DNA of 64,000 nt from Pseudomonadota bacterium (lineage in GTDB: Bacteria > Myxococcota_A > Polyangia > Polyangiales > Polyangiaceae): positions 1 to 64,000 of the forward strand of contig JAEWRL010000100.1 in assembly GCA_023398955.1 (NCBI GenBank), in the 5' to 3' direction. Made by a program: the position numbers and the translations under genes. The notes under the pieces were generated by a model, which made no database searches, was not told the origin of the DNA, and was given only the letters and a program-made list of their open reading frames with translations. This document shows, one piece after another, positions 53,159-62,600 of the stretch. Position 1 is the stretch's first letter. Each line of letters opens with the position of its first letter.

Positions 53159-55987
53159 ATGCACGGCGGGCGGCGTTTGGATGCCAACTCGAGCACGGGG
53201 CGCCGTGATGCGGAGACTGCTCCCAGCATTGGCGCGAGACGGCGCTATGCCCAGGCGGCGTCGAGCGCCGTGGCCGCGGGTCTCGGGGTAGCCACTCTGG
53301 TGGGGTGGGCCTGGGACGTGCCAGTGCTGACCGGGCTGGGTGCGGACGCAGTCCCCATGCCGCCAAGCAACGCCGTCCTCTTCGTCGTCCTGGGTGGGGT
53401 GCTAGCCCTTCGAGCGCAGCCCACGCGCCACCAGCATGCTGCGTGGGCGAGTAGAGCGGCCAGCACCTTCGTTGCTATGGTGGCGGGCGCGCTGCTCGTG
53501 CTCTGGCTTCTGGACGTCCGCTCGCCCCTGGAGCACCTGGGGATGGCCATCGGCGGGGACGTCCACGGCGCACCTGTCGGCTACATGTCTCCGGTCTCTG
53601 CCGCCTGCTTCCTCCTGACCAGCTTCACCTTCGTCGTCGCGACGCCCGGGTGTGCTCTGGCTTCGCTGCGCCGACGCCTCGCCTTGGGATCGGCCGCCGT
53701 CCTCCTGGCCGTCTCCTTGGTGTTCCTCCTAGCCTACCTCTATGGCATGCCGCTCCTCTACGGCTCTGGGTTCATCCCCCCGGCGCTGAACACGACCGTC
53801 GCCTTCTCCGCCTTGGGCGTCGGGCTATTGGTCGAGACGGGAGCCAGCAGCAAGGTCATCGAGGACGTCCGACGACGGAACCACGCTTCCCTTGGGTTTC
53901 TGCTCGTCTTCGTCGTGCTCGGCACGGGCATGGTCGCAGCAGGGCGCTTCTACTACCAGGCCTACGAGCGGCACTACCGCGCCCAGGTGGAGCGCCAGCT
54001 CGTGTCCGTCACCGATCTGAAGGTGGACGAGCTCACGCGCTGGCGTCAGGAGCGCCTCGGGGATGGCGCGGTTCTGTTCGGCAACGCGAGCTTCTCCAGG
54101 CTCGTCGAGCACGTCATCGGCGCGCCGCAGGATGGGCCCCTACGAGCTCGCTTGCAGACCTGGCTCGAGAGCATTCGCGAGGCGTCGCGGTACGAGCGAG
54201 TCTTCCTCCTCGACGCGGACGGGGCGGAGCTTGCCGCTTCCCCAGCGCGCTCAGAGCCCGTCGCACCTCCGTTGCAGGCAGCAGTTCGGGAGAACCTGCG
54301 AAACCGAAGCGTCAGCTTCCTCGACTTTCACCGGGCTGGCCCGAGCCAGCCCATCCATTTGTCGGTGCTGATCCCGATCTACGAGCTCGGTGAGGGCGGG
54401 CGCGCCCTCGGCGTGGTCGTTCTGCGGATCGATCCGACAGTCAACCTCTACCCGATCGTCCGGCGCTGGCCGACCCCCAGCCGAACGGCGGAGGCGCTCC
54501 TCGTCCGCCGCGAAGGCGGCGACGTGCTCTTCCTCAACGAGCTCCGTTTTCGCGAAGACGCGGCGCTCTCCCTCCGCATCCCCCTCGGTGACGTGGGGGT
54601 GCCCGCCGTCAAGGCCGTGCTGGGCCATCGCGGCAGCCTCGAAGGACGGGACTACAGGGGCGTCGACGTGCTGGCCGCGGTCGCACCAGTGCCCCTCTCA
54701 CCCTGGTTCCTGGTGGCCCGCATGGATGCCGCGGAGGTCTATGCCCCCCTCAGCGAGCGGCTATGGGTGCTGACGGTGCTCGTGGCGACCCTCGTCTTCG
54801 GCTCGGGCGGCGCGCTCGGGCTCGTGTGGCGGCAGCAGAGCATGCAGTTCTACCGCGAGAGGTTCGAGACCGCCGAAGCGCTGCGGATGAGCGAAGCACG
54901 CTACCGCGCCCTCCTGGAGAACGCACCAGTCGCCGTCTTCATCAATCGCCGGGACCGCGTCGTCGAGGCGAACCTGGCATGCCTGCGCCTCTTCGGCGCG
55001 ACGACGAAGGAGGAACTCCTCGGGAAGTCTCCCTTCGAGCTCTTCCACCCGGAGTTCCATGCCACCATGCGGGAACGCATCGAGATCCTGCGCGAACGCG
55101 GGGAGGTCGTTCCGCTCCTGGAAGAGAGGATCTTGCGGCTCGACGGCAGCGCGGTCGACGTCGAGGTGACGGCCGCCCCCTTCCTGGACAGGGGGGTGAA
55201 CGCCATCCACGTCGTCTTGAGCGACATCTCGGAGCGCAAGGAGGCCGAACGAGCTCTGCGAGTGAGCGAGAACGAGCTCCGGCAGCGCAACCACGAGCTG
55301 ACCCGCTTCACCTATACGGTTTCGCACGATCTGAAGAGCCCCCTGGTGACCATCCAGACCTTCCTCGGCTACCTGGAGCGGGACCTCGTGCAGCAGGACC
55401 CCGCGACCATCGCAAAGGACTTCGGCTTCATCCGGACCGCGGCACAGAAGATGTCGCGCCTGCTCGACGAGCTGCTCGAGCTGTCGCGGGTGGGCCGCGT
55501 GAAGAACGCCCCCGTGGAGGTGCCCCTGCGCACCATCGCCGAGGAGGCCGTAGCGCTCGTCGCTGGCCGCATCGCGCAGAGGGGGGTGCGGGTCGAGGTC
55601 TCGTCCGAGCCCATCCTCCTGCGCGGTGACCGCGTCCGCCTGGTCGAGGTGTTCCAGAACCTGGTAGACAACGCGGTCAAGTTCATGGGCGACCAACCTG
55701 CGCCTTTCGTCGAGATCGGCGTGGAAACGGCGGGGGAGGAGCTCGTCCTTTTCGTCCGCGACAATGGCGCGGGAATAGATACGCGCCACGCGGCGAAGCT
55801 ATTCGGGTTGTTCGAGAAGCTCGACCCGAAGAGCGAAGGCACGGGAATCGGCTTGGCGCTGGTCCGAAGGATCATCGAGGTCCATGGCGGGCGCATCTGG
55901 GTGGAGTCCGAGGGGCTTGGCCACGGCGCCTGCTTTCGCTTCACGCTCGCGGGGACGAAGAGGGCCCCGGGGAAGGACGTTTCATGA
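53159..55987 (+). CDS. Membrane sensor histidine kinase with periplasmic sensor and PAS
   Basis: A 942-residue kinase with about seven N-terminal membrane helices (about 35-270), an extracytoplasmic sensor of cache-like appearance (about 275-540, RQLVSVTDLKVDELTRWRQE), a further helix near 550 (LWVLTVLVATLVFGSGGALG), a PAS (about 590-700), a phospho-acceptor helix with His in YTVSHDLKSPLVTIQTFL and an ATPase domain (NLVDNAVKF, DNGAGID, KLFGLFEKL, GTGIGLALVRRI). The FTYTVSHDLKSPL type is phytochrome-kinase-like and matches the single-domain regulator that follows with an ATGA overlap. ATG 53159 is preferred; 53108 is also open. Confidence 0.88.
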   Translation: MHGGRRLDANSSTGRRDAETAPSIGARRRYAQAASSAVAAGLGVATLVGWAWDVPVLTGLGADAVPMPPSNAVLFVVLGGVLALRAQPTRHQHAAWASRAASTFVAMVAGALLVLWLLDVRSPLEHLGMAIGGDVHGAPVGYMSPVSAACFLLTSFTFVVATPGCALASLRRRLALGSAAVLLAVSLVFLLAYLYGMPLLYGSGFIPPALNTTVAFSALGVGLLVETGASSKVIEDVRRRNHASLGFLLVFVVLGTGMVAAGRFYYQAYERHYRAQVERQLVSVTDLKVDELTRWRQERLGDGAVLFGNASFSRLVEHVIGAPQDGPLRARLQTWLESIREASRYERVFLLDADGAELAASPARSEPVAPPLQAAVRENLRNRSVSFLDFHRAGPSQPIHLSVLIPIYELGEGGRALGVVVLRIDPTVNLYPIVRRWPTPSRTAEALLVRREGGDVLFLNELRFREDAALSLRIPLGDVGVPAVKAVLGHRGSLEGRDYRGVDVLAAVAPVPLSPWFLVARMDAAEVYAPLSERLWVLTVLVATLVFGSGGALGLVWRQQSMQFYRERFETAEALRMSEARYRALLENAPVAVFINRRDRVVEANLACLRLFGATTKEELLGKSPFELFHPEFHATMRERIEILRERGEVVPLLEERILRLDGSAVDVEVTAAPFLDRGVNAIHVVLSDISERKEAERALRVSENELRQRNHELTRFTYTVSHDLKSPLVTIQTFLGYLERDLVQQDPATIAKDFGFIRTAAQKMSRLLDELLELSRVGRVKNAPVEVPLRTIAEEAVALVAGRIAQRGVRVEVSSEPILLRGDRVRLVEVFQNLVDNAVKFMGDQPAPFVEIGVETAGEELVLFVRDNGAGIDTRHAAKLFGLFEKLDPKSEGTGIGLALVRRIIEVHGGRIWVESEGLGHGACFRFTLAGTKRAPGKDVS

Positions 55988-56427
55988 CCAAGGGCGCACC
56001 GGTCGTCATCCTCCTCGTGGAAGACGACCTGGCACATGCGGAGATTGTGAGGCGTAGCCTGGCGGACTTTCGCATCGCCAACCGTATTATCCACGTCGAG
56101 GACGGCCAAGCCGCCCTCGACTACCTGCGGGACGCTTCCGCTACGGGCGCAAAGCCGGAGCACCCCCTCCCCGATCTGATCCTGCTCGACTTGCGGCTAC
56201 CAAAGGTCGACGGCCTGGAGGTGCTGCGGCGCATCAAGGGGGACGATGGCCTGCGCCCTATCCCAACCGTAGTCCTGACCACCTCGGCTGCCGAATCCGA
56301 CATCATCGAAGCCTACGAGGGGGGCGCGGGGAGCTTCCTCGTCAAGCCGATCGATTTCGAGAAGTTCATGAAGCTCATGGACGCCTTCGGATTCTACTGG
56401 CTCGCCTGGAACCAGTTCCCACGATGA
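55984..56427 (+). CDS. Single-domain response regulator, Rcp1-like
   Basis: A 147-residue receiver-only protein with acidic pocket LLVEDDLAHAEIVRRSL, phospho-acceptor Asp in LILLDLRLPKVDGLEVLRRI, Thr in VLTTSAAESD and Lys in FLVKPIDFEKF. The length and motif set fit Rcp1-type regulators that serve phytochrome-like kinases. Its ATG overlaps the stop of the kinase upstream and its stop is 19 bases before the next kinase. It probably carries phosphate from the upstream kinase, perhaps to a further partner. No output domain. Confidence 0.92.
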   Translation: MTKGAPVVILLVEDDLAHAEIVRRSLADFRIANRIIHVEDGQAALDYLRDASATGAKPEHPLPDLILLDLRLPKVDGLEVLRRIKGDDGLRPIPTVVLTTSAAESDIIEAYEGGAGSFLVKPIDFEKFMKLMDAFGFYWLAWNQFPR

Positions 56428-56446
56428 TACCGTGGGAGGAATCACG

Positions 56447-58915
56447 ATGACCGAGGAATGCCTGCACGTTCTGCTCGTGGAAGACGACCCGGCCCATGCC
56501 GAGGCGATCCGGCGAGCCTTCGATGAGGGACGTGGCTGCGTCGAGCTGTTCGTCGCCGCTTCTCTCTCGGAGTACCACGCCAGCGTCGCGAGGCAGCGCC
56601 CGCACGTGGCTCTCATGGACCTGAACCTGCCTGACGGTCGCGCCGTGGACGCACTCCCCTCGCCTCCCGAGGCGGGCGAATTCCCGGTGGTGATCATGAC
56701 CAGCTTCGGCGACGAGCAGGTCGCCGTGGAAGCGATCAAGGCCGGCGCCCTCGACTACATCGTCAAATCGCCCGAGGCGTTCGCGACGATGCCGCGCATC
56801 GTGGAGCGTTTGCGGAGGGAGTGGGAGCTCTTGAGAGCCCGCAGTCAGGACCGGGCCCGCATCGAGCACCTCAACTCGGTTCTGCGCGGCATCCGCAAGG
56901 TGAACCAACTCATCACGCGGGAGAGAGAACCTCACTCGCTCATTCGGAAGGTGTGCCAGCTCCTCGTCGACTCTCGCGGGTTTCCTACGAGCTGCATCGT
57001 GCTGTGCTCGGACTCGCGCGTCCGAGGCATGGCCATCGCGGGGGAGGAACGTTTGCTGGGCAACCTGCGGGAGATGCTCAGCGACGCCCATGTGCCGGAG
57101 TGCGTTCGACAGACCCTCGCGCGCAGCGGCGCAACCCCCGGGAAAGTGGTGACCGAATCCCGCAGTGATTATCCCGAGAGCCATATGCATCGTGAAGAGC
57201 ACGACGCAGCGACGGTTCGACTGGAGCACGAAGGAAGGGTGTACGGAGCGCTCATCGTGGCGCTGCCCTCGGGGTTCACCTCGAACGAGGAGGAGATGGA
57301 GCTGCTCGAGGAGATCGCCTGCGACGTGGCCTTCGCGCTTCGTAACATGGAGATCAACGCCGAGAAGGAGAAGAGCGAAGAGGACCTGGCCGAGTCGCGG
57401 GAGGCGCTCAAGTCCATCTTCGAGCGCCTCCGAGACGGCGTCCTCGTGACGGCCATCGAATCGAGGCGCTTGGTCTTCGCCAACGAAGCCATGTGCAGCA
57501 TGCTCGGCTATGCCCGAGAGGAGCTCCTGCACATGCGCGTTCAGGACATCCATCCCACGGACAGGCTGCCGGAGGTCGTCGCGCAGTTCGAGCGTCAGGC
57601 GCGGGGAGAGAGTCCCCTCCTGACCGATGTCCCTATACTACGCAAGGACGGCTCCGTGTTCGAGGCCGACGTGAGCTCCACGACCGTGGACCTCGAAGGG
57701 CATCCCTGCGTGGTCGGGGTTTTTCGCGATCGCACCGAGCAACGCAAGCTCGAGGAGCACGTCCAGCTGGTCCAGCGTCTCGAAGCGGTGGGACGCCTCG
57801 CGGGCGGCGTCGCCCACGACTTCAACAATTTGCTCAGCGTGATCATCAGCTATTCAGAGTTTGCCATCGAGACCCTGAGCGAGAACGACAGTCTCCATTC
57901 GGACATGGTGGAGATAGACAAGGCAGCCCGTCGCGCGGCGGCGCTGACGAGGCAGCTCCTCGCCTTCAGCAGGAAGCAGGTGCTCGAGCTCGAAGTGCTC
58001 GACCTGAACCGCGTCGTCTCTGGCATAGAGAACATGCTCCGTCGCATCCTGGGCGAAGACATCGAGGTCGTCGTACGGCTCGCTGGCGAGCTCGGCAGCA
58101 TCAAGGCGGACCGGGGCCAGTTGGAGCAGGTCATCATGAACCTCGCCGTCAATGCGCGGGACGCCATGCCCCAGGGCGGCAAGTTCATCCTGGAGACGAG
58201 CAACATCGAGCTCTGCGAGGAGTATGCCGACCTGCACGTCGCGGTCACGCCAGGGCGTTTCGTGGCACTTTCAGCGAGCGACACGGGCTGCGGCATGGAC
58301 CCGGCAACCCAAGAGCACATCTTCGAGCCCTTCTTCACGACGAAGGAGAAGGGGAAGGGCACGGGTCTGGGGCTCTCGACCGTCTACGGAATCGTCAAGC
58401 AAAGCGGCGGAAATGTTTGGGTATACAGCGAGGTCGGGCGCGGCACGACCTTCAAGGTATACCTGCCGCGGGTCGATACGTCGGCGAGCGAAATCCGACG
58501 AAAGCCGGGTTCCTCCGTCGCCCACGGCAACGAAGCCGTGCTCATCGTGGAGGACGAGGAGGCGGTGCGTCGGATCGCCGAACGCATCCTTCGCGCTGCG
58601 GGCTACCAGGTCTTCACAGCGGCCAGCGGGAGCCACGCCCTTGCCCTTTGTGAAGAGCGCGGCGGCGCCTTCGATCTCCTGCTCACGGACGTGATCATGC
58701 CGCAGGTGAGCGGGCGAGAGCTCGCGGAGCAGCTCACGTCGCGGTACCCGACGCTTCGGGTGCTCTACATGTCCGGGTATGCGGACGACGCCATCGTGCA
58801 CCACGGCGTGCTCGCGCCGGGCATGCACTTCATCGGCAAGCCCTTCTCGGCAGCCGAGCTCCGAAGCAAGGTACGGGAAGTCCTGGACCGGGACACGCTG
58901 GCCGCCGCCCGGTGA
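56447..58915 (+). CDS. Hybrid histidine kinase, receiver-GAF-PAS-kinase-receiver
   Basis: An 822-residue soluble kinase: N-terminal receiver (VLLVEDDPAHAEAIRRAF, ALMDLNLPDG, TSFGD, VKSPE); a GAF-like region (about 130-300); a PAS (about 330-440, VLVTAIESRRLVFANEA); the phospho-acceptor helix with VAHDFNNLLSVI (about 450); an ATPase (NLAVNARDAM, DTGCGMD, GTGLGLSTVYGI); and a C-terminal receiver (VLIVEDEEAVRRIAERIL, LLLTDVIMPQVSGRELAE, IGKPF). The start is ATG 56447 with GGGAGG upstream; a GTG at 56432 is upstream. The receiver at each end suggests a relay with the preceding regulator or with its own output. Confidence 0.9.
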   Translation: MTEECLHVLLVEDDPAHAEAIRRAFDEGRGCVELFVAASLSEYHASVARQRPHVALMDLNLPDGRAVDALPSPPEAGEFPVVIMTSFGDEQVAVEAIKAGALDYIVKSPEAFATMPRIVERLRREWELLRARSQDRARIEHLNSVLRGIRKVNQLITREREPHSLIRKVCQLLVDSRGFPTSCIVLCSDSRVRGMAIAGEERLLGNLREMLSDAHVPECVRQTLARSGATPGKVVTESRSDYPESHMHREEHDAATVRLEHEGRVYGALIVALPSGFTSNEEEMELLEEIACDVAFALRNMEINAEKEKSEEDLAESREALKSIFERLRDGVLVTAIESRRLVFANEAMCSMLGYAREELLHMRVQDIHPTDRLPEVVAQFERQARGESPLLTDVPILRKDGSVFEADVSSTTVDLEGHPCVVGVFRDRTEQRKLEEHVQLVQRLEAVGRLAGGVAHDFNNLLSVIISYSEFAIETLSENDSLHSDMVEIDKAARRAAALTRQLLAFSRKQVLELEVLDLNRVVSGIENMLRRILGEDIEVVVRLAGELGSIKADRGQLEQVIMNLAVNARDAMPQGGKFILETSNIELCEEYADLHVAVTPGRFVALSASDTGCGMDPATQEHIFEPFFTTKEKGKGTGLGLSTVYGIVKQSGGNVWVYSEVGRGTTFKVYLPRVDTSASEIRRKPGSSVAHGNEAVLIVEDEEAVRRIAERILRAAGYQVFTAASGSHALALCEERGGAFDLLLTDVIMPQVSGRELAEQLTSRYPTLRVLYMSGYADDAIVHHGVLAPGMHFIGKPFSAAELRSKVREVLDRDTLAAAR

Positions 58916-59017
58916 GCAGCAATTGACGCTCTGAACGCGATGCCACGGTCCGTGGCCGCTCCGCCCTTTACAAGCTCCAGCGGGAGGCGTTGAATTGCCC
59001 TTGGAAGCCCGTAAGCA

Positions 59018-61321
59018 ATGCCGAGTGCCATTCTCCTATTTGCCGAGATGATCGTAGCTCTCGCGGTCGTCTCGGGGGTTCACGCCCTACGCCGCCGCAC
59101 GAGCCTCGTCTTCTCCTACGCCACAGTGGCTTGGATGACTCTGGCCAGCTGGGTCACACCCCACGCTGCCGTGCTCCGTATCGCAGAGCTGCAGTTTCAT
59201 CTCGAGTCGAGCGTCTTCTTCTCCGCAGCCCTCGTCGGCGTCTTCCTCCTCTACGTGGTCGACGGCCCCCGCGCAGGCCGTATGGGCATGGCGGTCGTCA
59301 TTGGCACCGGACTCTTGTACTGGTTCATGGCGCAGCTCTTCAGCTGGCAGGTGGCCGAGGTCGCAACCCCGGCGAGCGAGCTGCTGCCGCTCGCGAGCGC
59401 GAGGGCGAACCTGGCTTCTCTCATCGCGACGCTGGTCGATCTCGTCCTGCTCGGGATGGTCTGGGAGCTCTGCCGCTGGCGTCCATCGAGCCTGCGCGTC
59501 TTCGCAAGGGTGCTCACGACCCTGCTCGTCGTGCTCACGGCCGATGCGCTCGTCTACACGACCTTGGCTTGGAGCGGGGCCACGACCTTCCTGGAAATAC
59601 TCCGGGGTACCCTGCTCACGCGGGTCATCGTCGCGCTGCTCTACGCACCGCTGGTGACCCTCTACCTGAACGTGGAGGTGCGCCGACACGGGCTCTCCCT
59701 GGTTCCGCGCCCGGTGCTCTCCATCCTCACCCGAGAGGATCTCGAGCGAGAGCTGCTCTCGGCACGCCATAACCTGCGGATCGGCACCGAAGCCCTCTGG
59801 GAGAGCGAGGAGCGCTACCGCAGGATGGTGGATGACATGCCCATCATGGTGTTCCGCTTCTCCGCCGAGGGGATAGTCACCTACGCGAACGCCGCCCTCT
59901 GCGAGTACTACGAGCGGCCCCTCAGCAAGATCCTCGGTCTCTCGGTGCTGCTTCCCGTCGAGCAGTCGGAGCGCGAAGCCACCTGGAAGAAGATCACTGC
60001 CCTCACTCCACAGGAACCCACCGTCACCCTCGTCGCGCGGGTCTTTCCCCGCCCCGGAGAACGGCGGGTGCAGCGCTGGCTGATTCGCTGTATCTTCTCA
60101 CCCCAGGGGAAGGGGCTCGCCTATCAGGCCGTGGGGGAGGACATCACCGAGCGCACGGAGCTCGAGAGCAGGCTGCAGCAGGCCCAGCGCATGGAAGGGG
60201 TCGCCTACCTCGCCGGAGGCGTAGCCCATGACTTCAACAATTTGCTCACTGTCATCTGGGGCTGCACGGAGATCGTCTCGGAAACTCTGACGGCCGAGCG
60301 CGGCGAGGTGCCGCGGGGGGCATTGAGTGCGTTGGAGGACATCCGGCACGGGGCCGACCGAGCGGCGCTGCTCACGCAGCAGCTCGTCGCGGTGAGCCGT
60401 CGCGAGCCGACCGAGCCACGCCGCCTCGACCTCTCGCAGGTCGTCGGAGGGATCGTACCCTTGTTGCGGCGTATGATGCCCCAATGCGTCACCCTCAGCG
60501 TGGAGCGGGGCGGCGAGCTGCCGCCCATCCTTGCCGATACAATCCAGATCGAGCGCGTAGTCATCAACCTCGTGGTCAACGCCCGTGACGCGATGGCCGA
60601 GGACGGCACGATCACGTTGCTCACCGCGGAGGAGCACCTGTCCGAACAGGAGGCATCGGCGTATCCAGGGGCACGAAGCGGCCCCCATGTCCTGCTCACC
60701 GTGAGGGACACTGGCCAGGGCATGAGTCCCGAAACCCTGACGCGCATCTTCGAGCCTTTCTTCACGACGAAGCAACCAGGGCGGGGAACGGGCCTGGGCC
60801 TCTCCACTGTGTACAGCATCGCGCAGCAAGCAGGCGGGCACGTGCGGGTAGAGTCGAAGGAAGGCGTGGGGACGACCTTCGTCGTCGCGTTCCCAGCACT
60901 CCTGGATGGTCCGGGTCCGGATTCCCATCCACCTCCTTCCACGGAACCGGGACCGCTGATCCTCTACTGCGAGAGTGACGACGTAATCCGCGCTCAGGTC
61001 GTCCGACTGTTGGAGTCCGCAGCCTACCGCGTCGCGGAGTTCACGTCGCCCGGCGCCGTGCTCGAAGCGGCAGCCAAGGACGGGCATCGTGGACCACGGG
61101 TGCTCCTGACTGACACGGTGGGCGCCGAGATGTCGGGCCCGCAGCTGGCTGCCGCGATCCGGCGCCACCATCCGGCCCTCCCCGTGGTGCTTTTCACCGG
61201 GCGGGTCGGCACGCGCCAAGCACCCTCCGTGCCACGGAGCGGTCGCGACTGGTACATTCCGAAGCCCGTCCAGCACCGGGAGCTGCTCGCGGTGCTCGAG
61301 GAGGCGATCCGAGCGAGCTGA
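59018..61321 (+). CDS. Membrane hybrid histidine kinase with 6-7 TM sensor
   Basis: A 767-residue kinase. The N-terminal region (about 1-225) has about six or seven membrane helices (FAEMIVALAVVSGVHALRRR, VFLLYVVDG, VVIGTGLLYWFMAQLF, LLVVLTADALVYTTLAWSGA) and resembles VUPS-type sensors. It is followed by a PAS (about 265-385, MPIMVFRFSAEGIVTYANAA), VAHDFNNLLTVIWGCTEIVS, an ATPase with NLVVNARDAMA, DTGQGMS and RGTGLGLSTVYSI, and a C-terminal receiver. The receiver has CESDDVIR as acid pocket and LLTDTVGAEMSGPQL with its phospho-acceptor Asp. The start codon is 59018. It is 102 bases from the preceding kinase stop, so it may have its own promoter. Confidence 0.88.
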   Translation: MPSAILLFAEMIVALAVVSGVHALRRRTSLVFSYATVAWMTLASWVTPHAAVLRIAELQFHLESSVFFSAALVGVFLLYVVDGPRAGRMGMAVVIGTGLLYWFMAQLFSWQVAEVATPASELLPLASARANLASLIATLVDLVLLGMVWELCRWRPSSLRVFARVLTTLLVVLTADALVYTTLAWSGATTFLEILRGTLLTRVIVALLYAPLVTLYLNVEVRRHGLSLVPRPVLSILTREDLERELLSARHNLRIGTEALWESEERYRRMVDDMPIMVFRFSAEGIVTYANAALCEYYERPLSKILGLSVLLPVEQSEREATWKKITALTPQEPTVTLVARVFPRPGERRVQRWLIRCIFSPQGKGLAYQAVGEDITERTELESRLQQAQRMEGVAYLAGGVAHDFNNLLTVIWGCTEIVSETLTAERGEVPRGALSALEDIRHGADRAALLTQQLVAVSRREPTEPRRLDLSQVVGGIVPLLRRMMPQCVTLSVERGGELPPILADTIQIERVVINLVVNARDAMAEDGTITLLTAEEHLSEQEASAYPGARSGPHVLLTVRDTGQGMSPETLTRIFEPFFTTKQPGRGTGLGLSTVYSIAQQAGGHVRVESKEGVGTTFVVAFPALLDGPGPDSHPPPSTEPGPLILYCESDDVIRAQVVRLLESAAYRVAEFTSPGAVLEAAAKDGHRGPRVLLTDTVGAEMSGPQLAAAIRRHHPALPVVLFTGRVGTRQAPSVPRSGRDWYIPKPVQHRELLAVLEEAIRAS

Positions 61322-61375
61322 GCCGACAAGCGGGCACGAGCCGGTCGCCGACCAGGATCCGGCTCAATTAGGTGG

Positions 61376-62518
61376 TCAGCGGAGGTATTCGCAGCTCCAC
61401 TGGCCGTCACAGGTGCAGGTCCGCGTGGGCGGCATCGGTATCTCGCCGCAACTGTCGCCCTCGCAAGGCATGATGTCGGCGTCCGAGGGTTCCTCCCCGC
61501 GCAGGCTGCACGCCGGCATCTCGATACAGTTGTAGGTCAGCGTTCCCTGGCAGAGGCATGTGGACAGGGAACTGTAGAAGCACTCCGTCTCCGAGGGAAC
61601 GTCACAAGCACCGGAGGGCTCGAGCAGCGGACAGTCCGCCGGGGGGCCACAGCGGTCGACGCACTCCTGCAGGGACTGAAAGCGGTTGGCGTTCCCTTCG
61701 CAGCCGCCATAGATGAACTCCTGGCAGCCGCCCATCTGAGCATCGAAGTAGTACGCCGGGATCGCGGCATCGCAGGGGCCAGACTCCACCGGAAGGGAGC
61801 AAATGTCGCCGTCACCGCCGCTGCCCGCGGCGCCACCGCCCGCTCCTCCGCCCGCTGCCGTACCGCCACCGCCAGCTCCGCTTGGCGTCCCCGCCGTACC
61901 GCCAGCGTCAGCACCCGCGACACCAGCGCTCCCCGCCGAGCCCGCGGCCCCGCCGCTCACCGCGCCAGCGGCGCCAGCGCTCGACGCGCCGCCTGTCGAC
62001 GCGCCGCCTGTCGACGCACCACCGCTCCCACTGCCCCCCGCGGAGGAGCCTCCGCTCGACGCGCCGCCCAACGAAGCCCCCCCACTCCCGTTGCCCCCAC
62101 TCCCGTTGCCCCCGCTCGAGGAGCCGCCCGTCGTGGAACCGCCCACGGAGGAGCCTCCACTCGACGCGCCGCCCAACGAAGCCCCTCCACTCCCGTTGCC
62201 ACCACTCGAGGAACCACCCGTCGCGGAGCCACCTCCCGAGGCCGTCCCGTTGCCGGCGATCCCCACCCCGCTTCCCGCTTGCCCGCCCACGTCCCCGGTA
62301 TCCCCGGAGCATGCCCCAAGGGCCATGCTCATGCCGGCGAGGAACGCCAGTGTCCCCAACGCCCGAAGAGCGGCTGGCCGGCGCCCGCGCGCCGTCTCAA
62401 GCTTCGGCAAAGACAAGGAAACGGTGGGAAAGGACGGAGAGGCCGCAACTGACGAAGAGCTGATTGGAGAGGTCACAGTGGGCGCCGCAAAGCAAGGCGT
62501 GTGCCGCAGCGTACCCAC
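61376..62518 (-). CDS. Lipoprotein with Kunitz/BPTI domain
   Basis: A 380-residue protein with a hydrophobic signal and lipobox LGAC, a Gly/Ser/Ala linker (about 70-238) and a perfect Kunitz domain at residues 240-290 (61649-61801). Cysteine spacing C-x8-C-x15-C-x7-C-x12-C-x3-C matches BPTI exactly. The residue after Cys2, the P1 site of inhibitors, is Asp, unlike Lys/Arg in trypsin inhibitors. A further Cys-rich tail follows (about 294-380). GTG 62518 is the first in-frame start, giving a long N-region before the lipobox; a later non-ATG start is possible. Probably acts outside the cell, as inhibitor or binding module. Confidence 0.88.
   Translation of the reverse strand: MGTLRHTPCFAAPTVTSPISSSSVAASPSFPTVSLSLPKLETARGRRPAALRALGTLAFLAGMSMALGACSGDTGDVGGQAGSGVGIAGNGTASGGGSATGGSSSGGNGSGGASLGGASSGGSSVGGSTTGGSSSGGNGSGGNGSGGASLGGASSGGSSAGGSGSGGASTGGASTGGASSAGAAGAVSGGAAGSAGSAGVAGADAGGTAGTPSGAGGGGTAAGGGAGGGAAGSGGDGDICSLPVESGPCDAAIPAYYFDAQMGGCQEFIYGGCEGNANRFQSLQECVDRCGPPADCPLLEPSGACDVPSETECFYSSLSTCLCQGTLTYNCIEMPACSLRGEEPSDADIMPCEGDSCGEIPMPPTRTCTCDGQWSCEYLR
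62044..62240 (-). repeat. Duplicated segments in the Gly/Ser linker DNA
   Basis: GAGGAGCCTCCGCTCGACGC near 62044 recurs almost unchanged near 62148, and ACTCCCGTTGCC(C/A)CC recurs several times between. The linker is built from internal duplications, unit about 104 bases, encoding GGASLGGASSGGSS-type text. Confidence 0.8.
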
Positions 62519-62600
62519 ACTGATTTCGCGAGCTCAGGCGTCAGTGGCTGAGACAGCAGCCCTGCCCGACGATCGTGTAGGGCGGCGCAGAGTGTGCCAC

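Noticed and set aside
61800..62320. Repeated G/C-rich blocks taken as a CRISPR-like array
   Set aside because: Repeats are in frame in a Gly/Ser-rich protein linker and have no spacers or cas genes.
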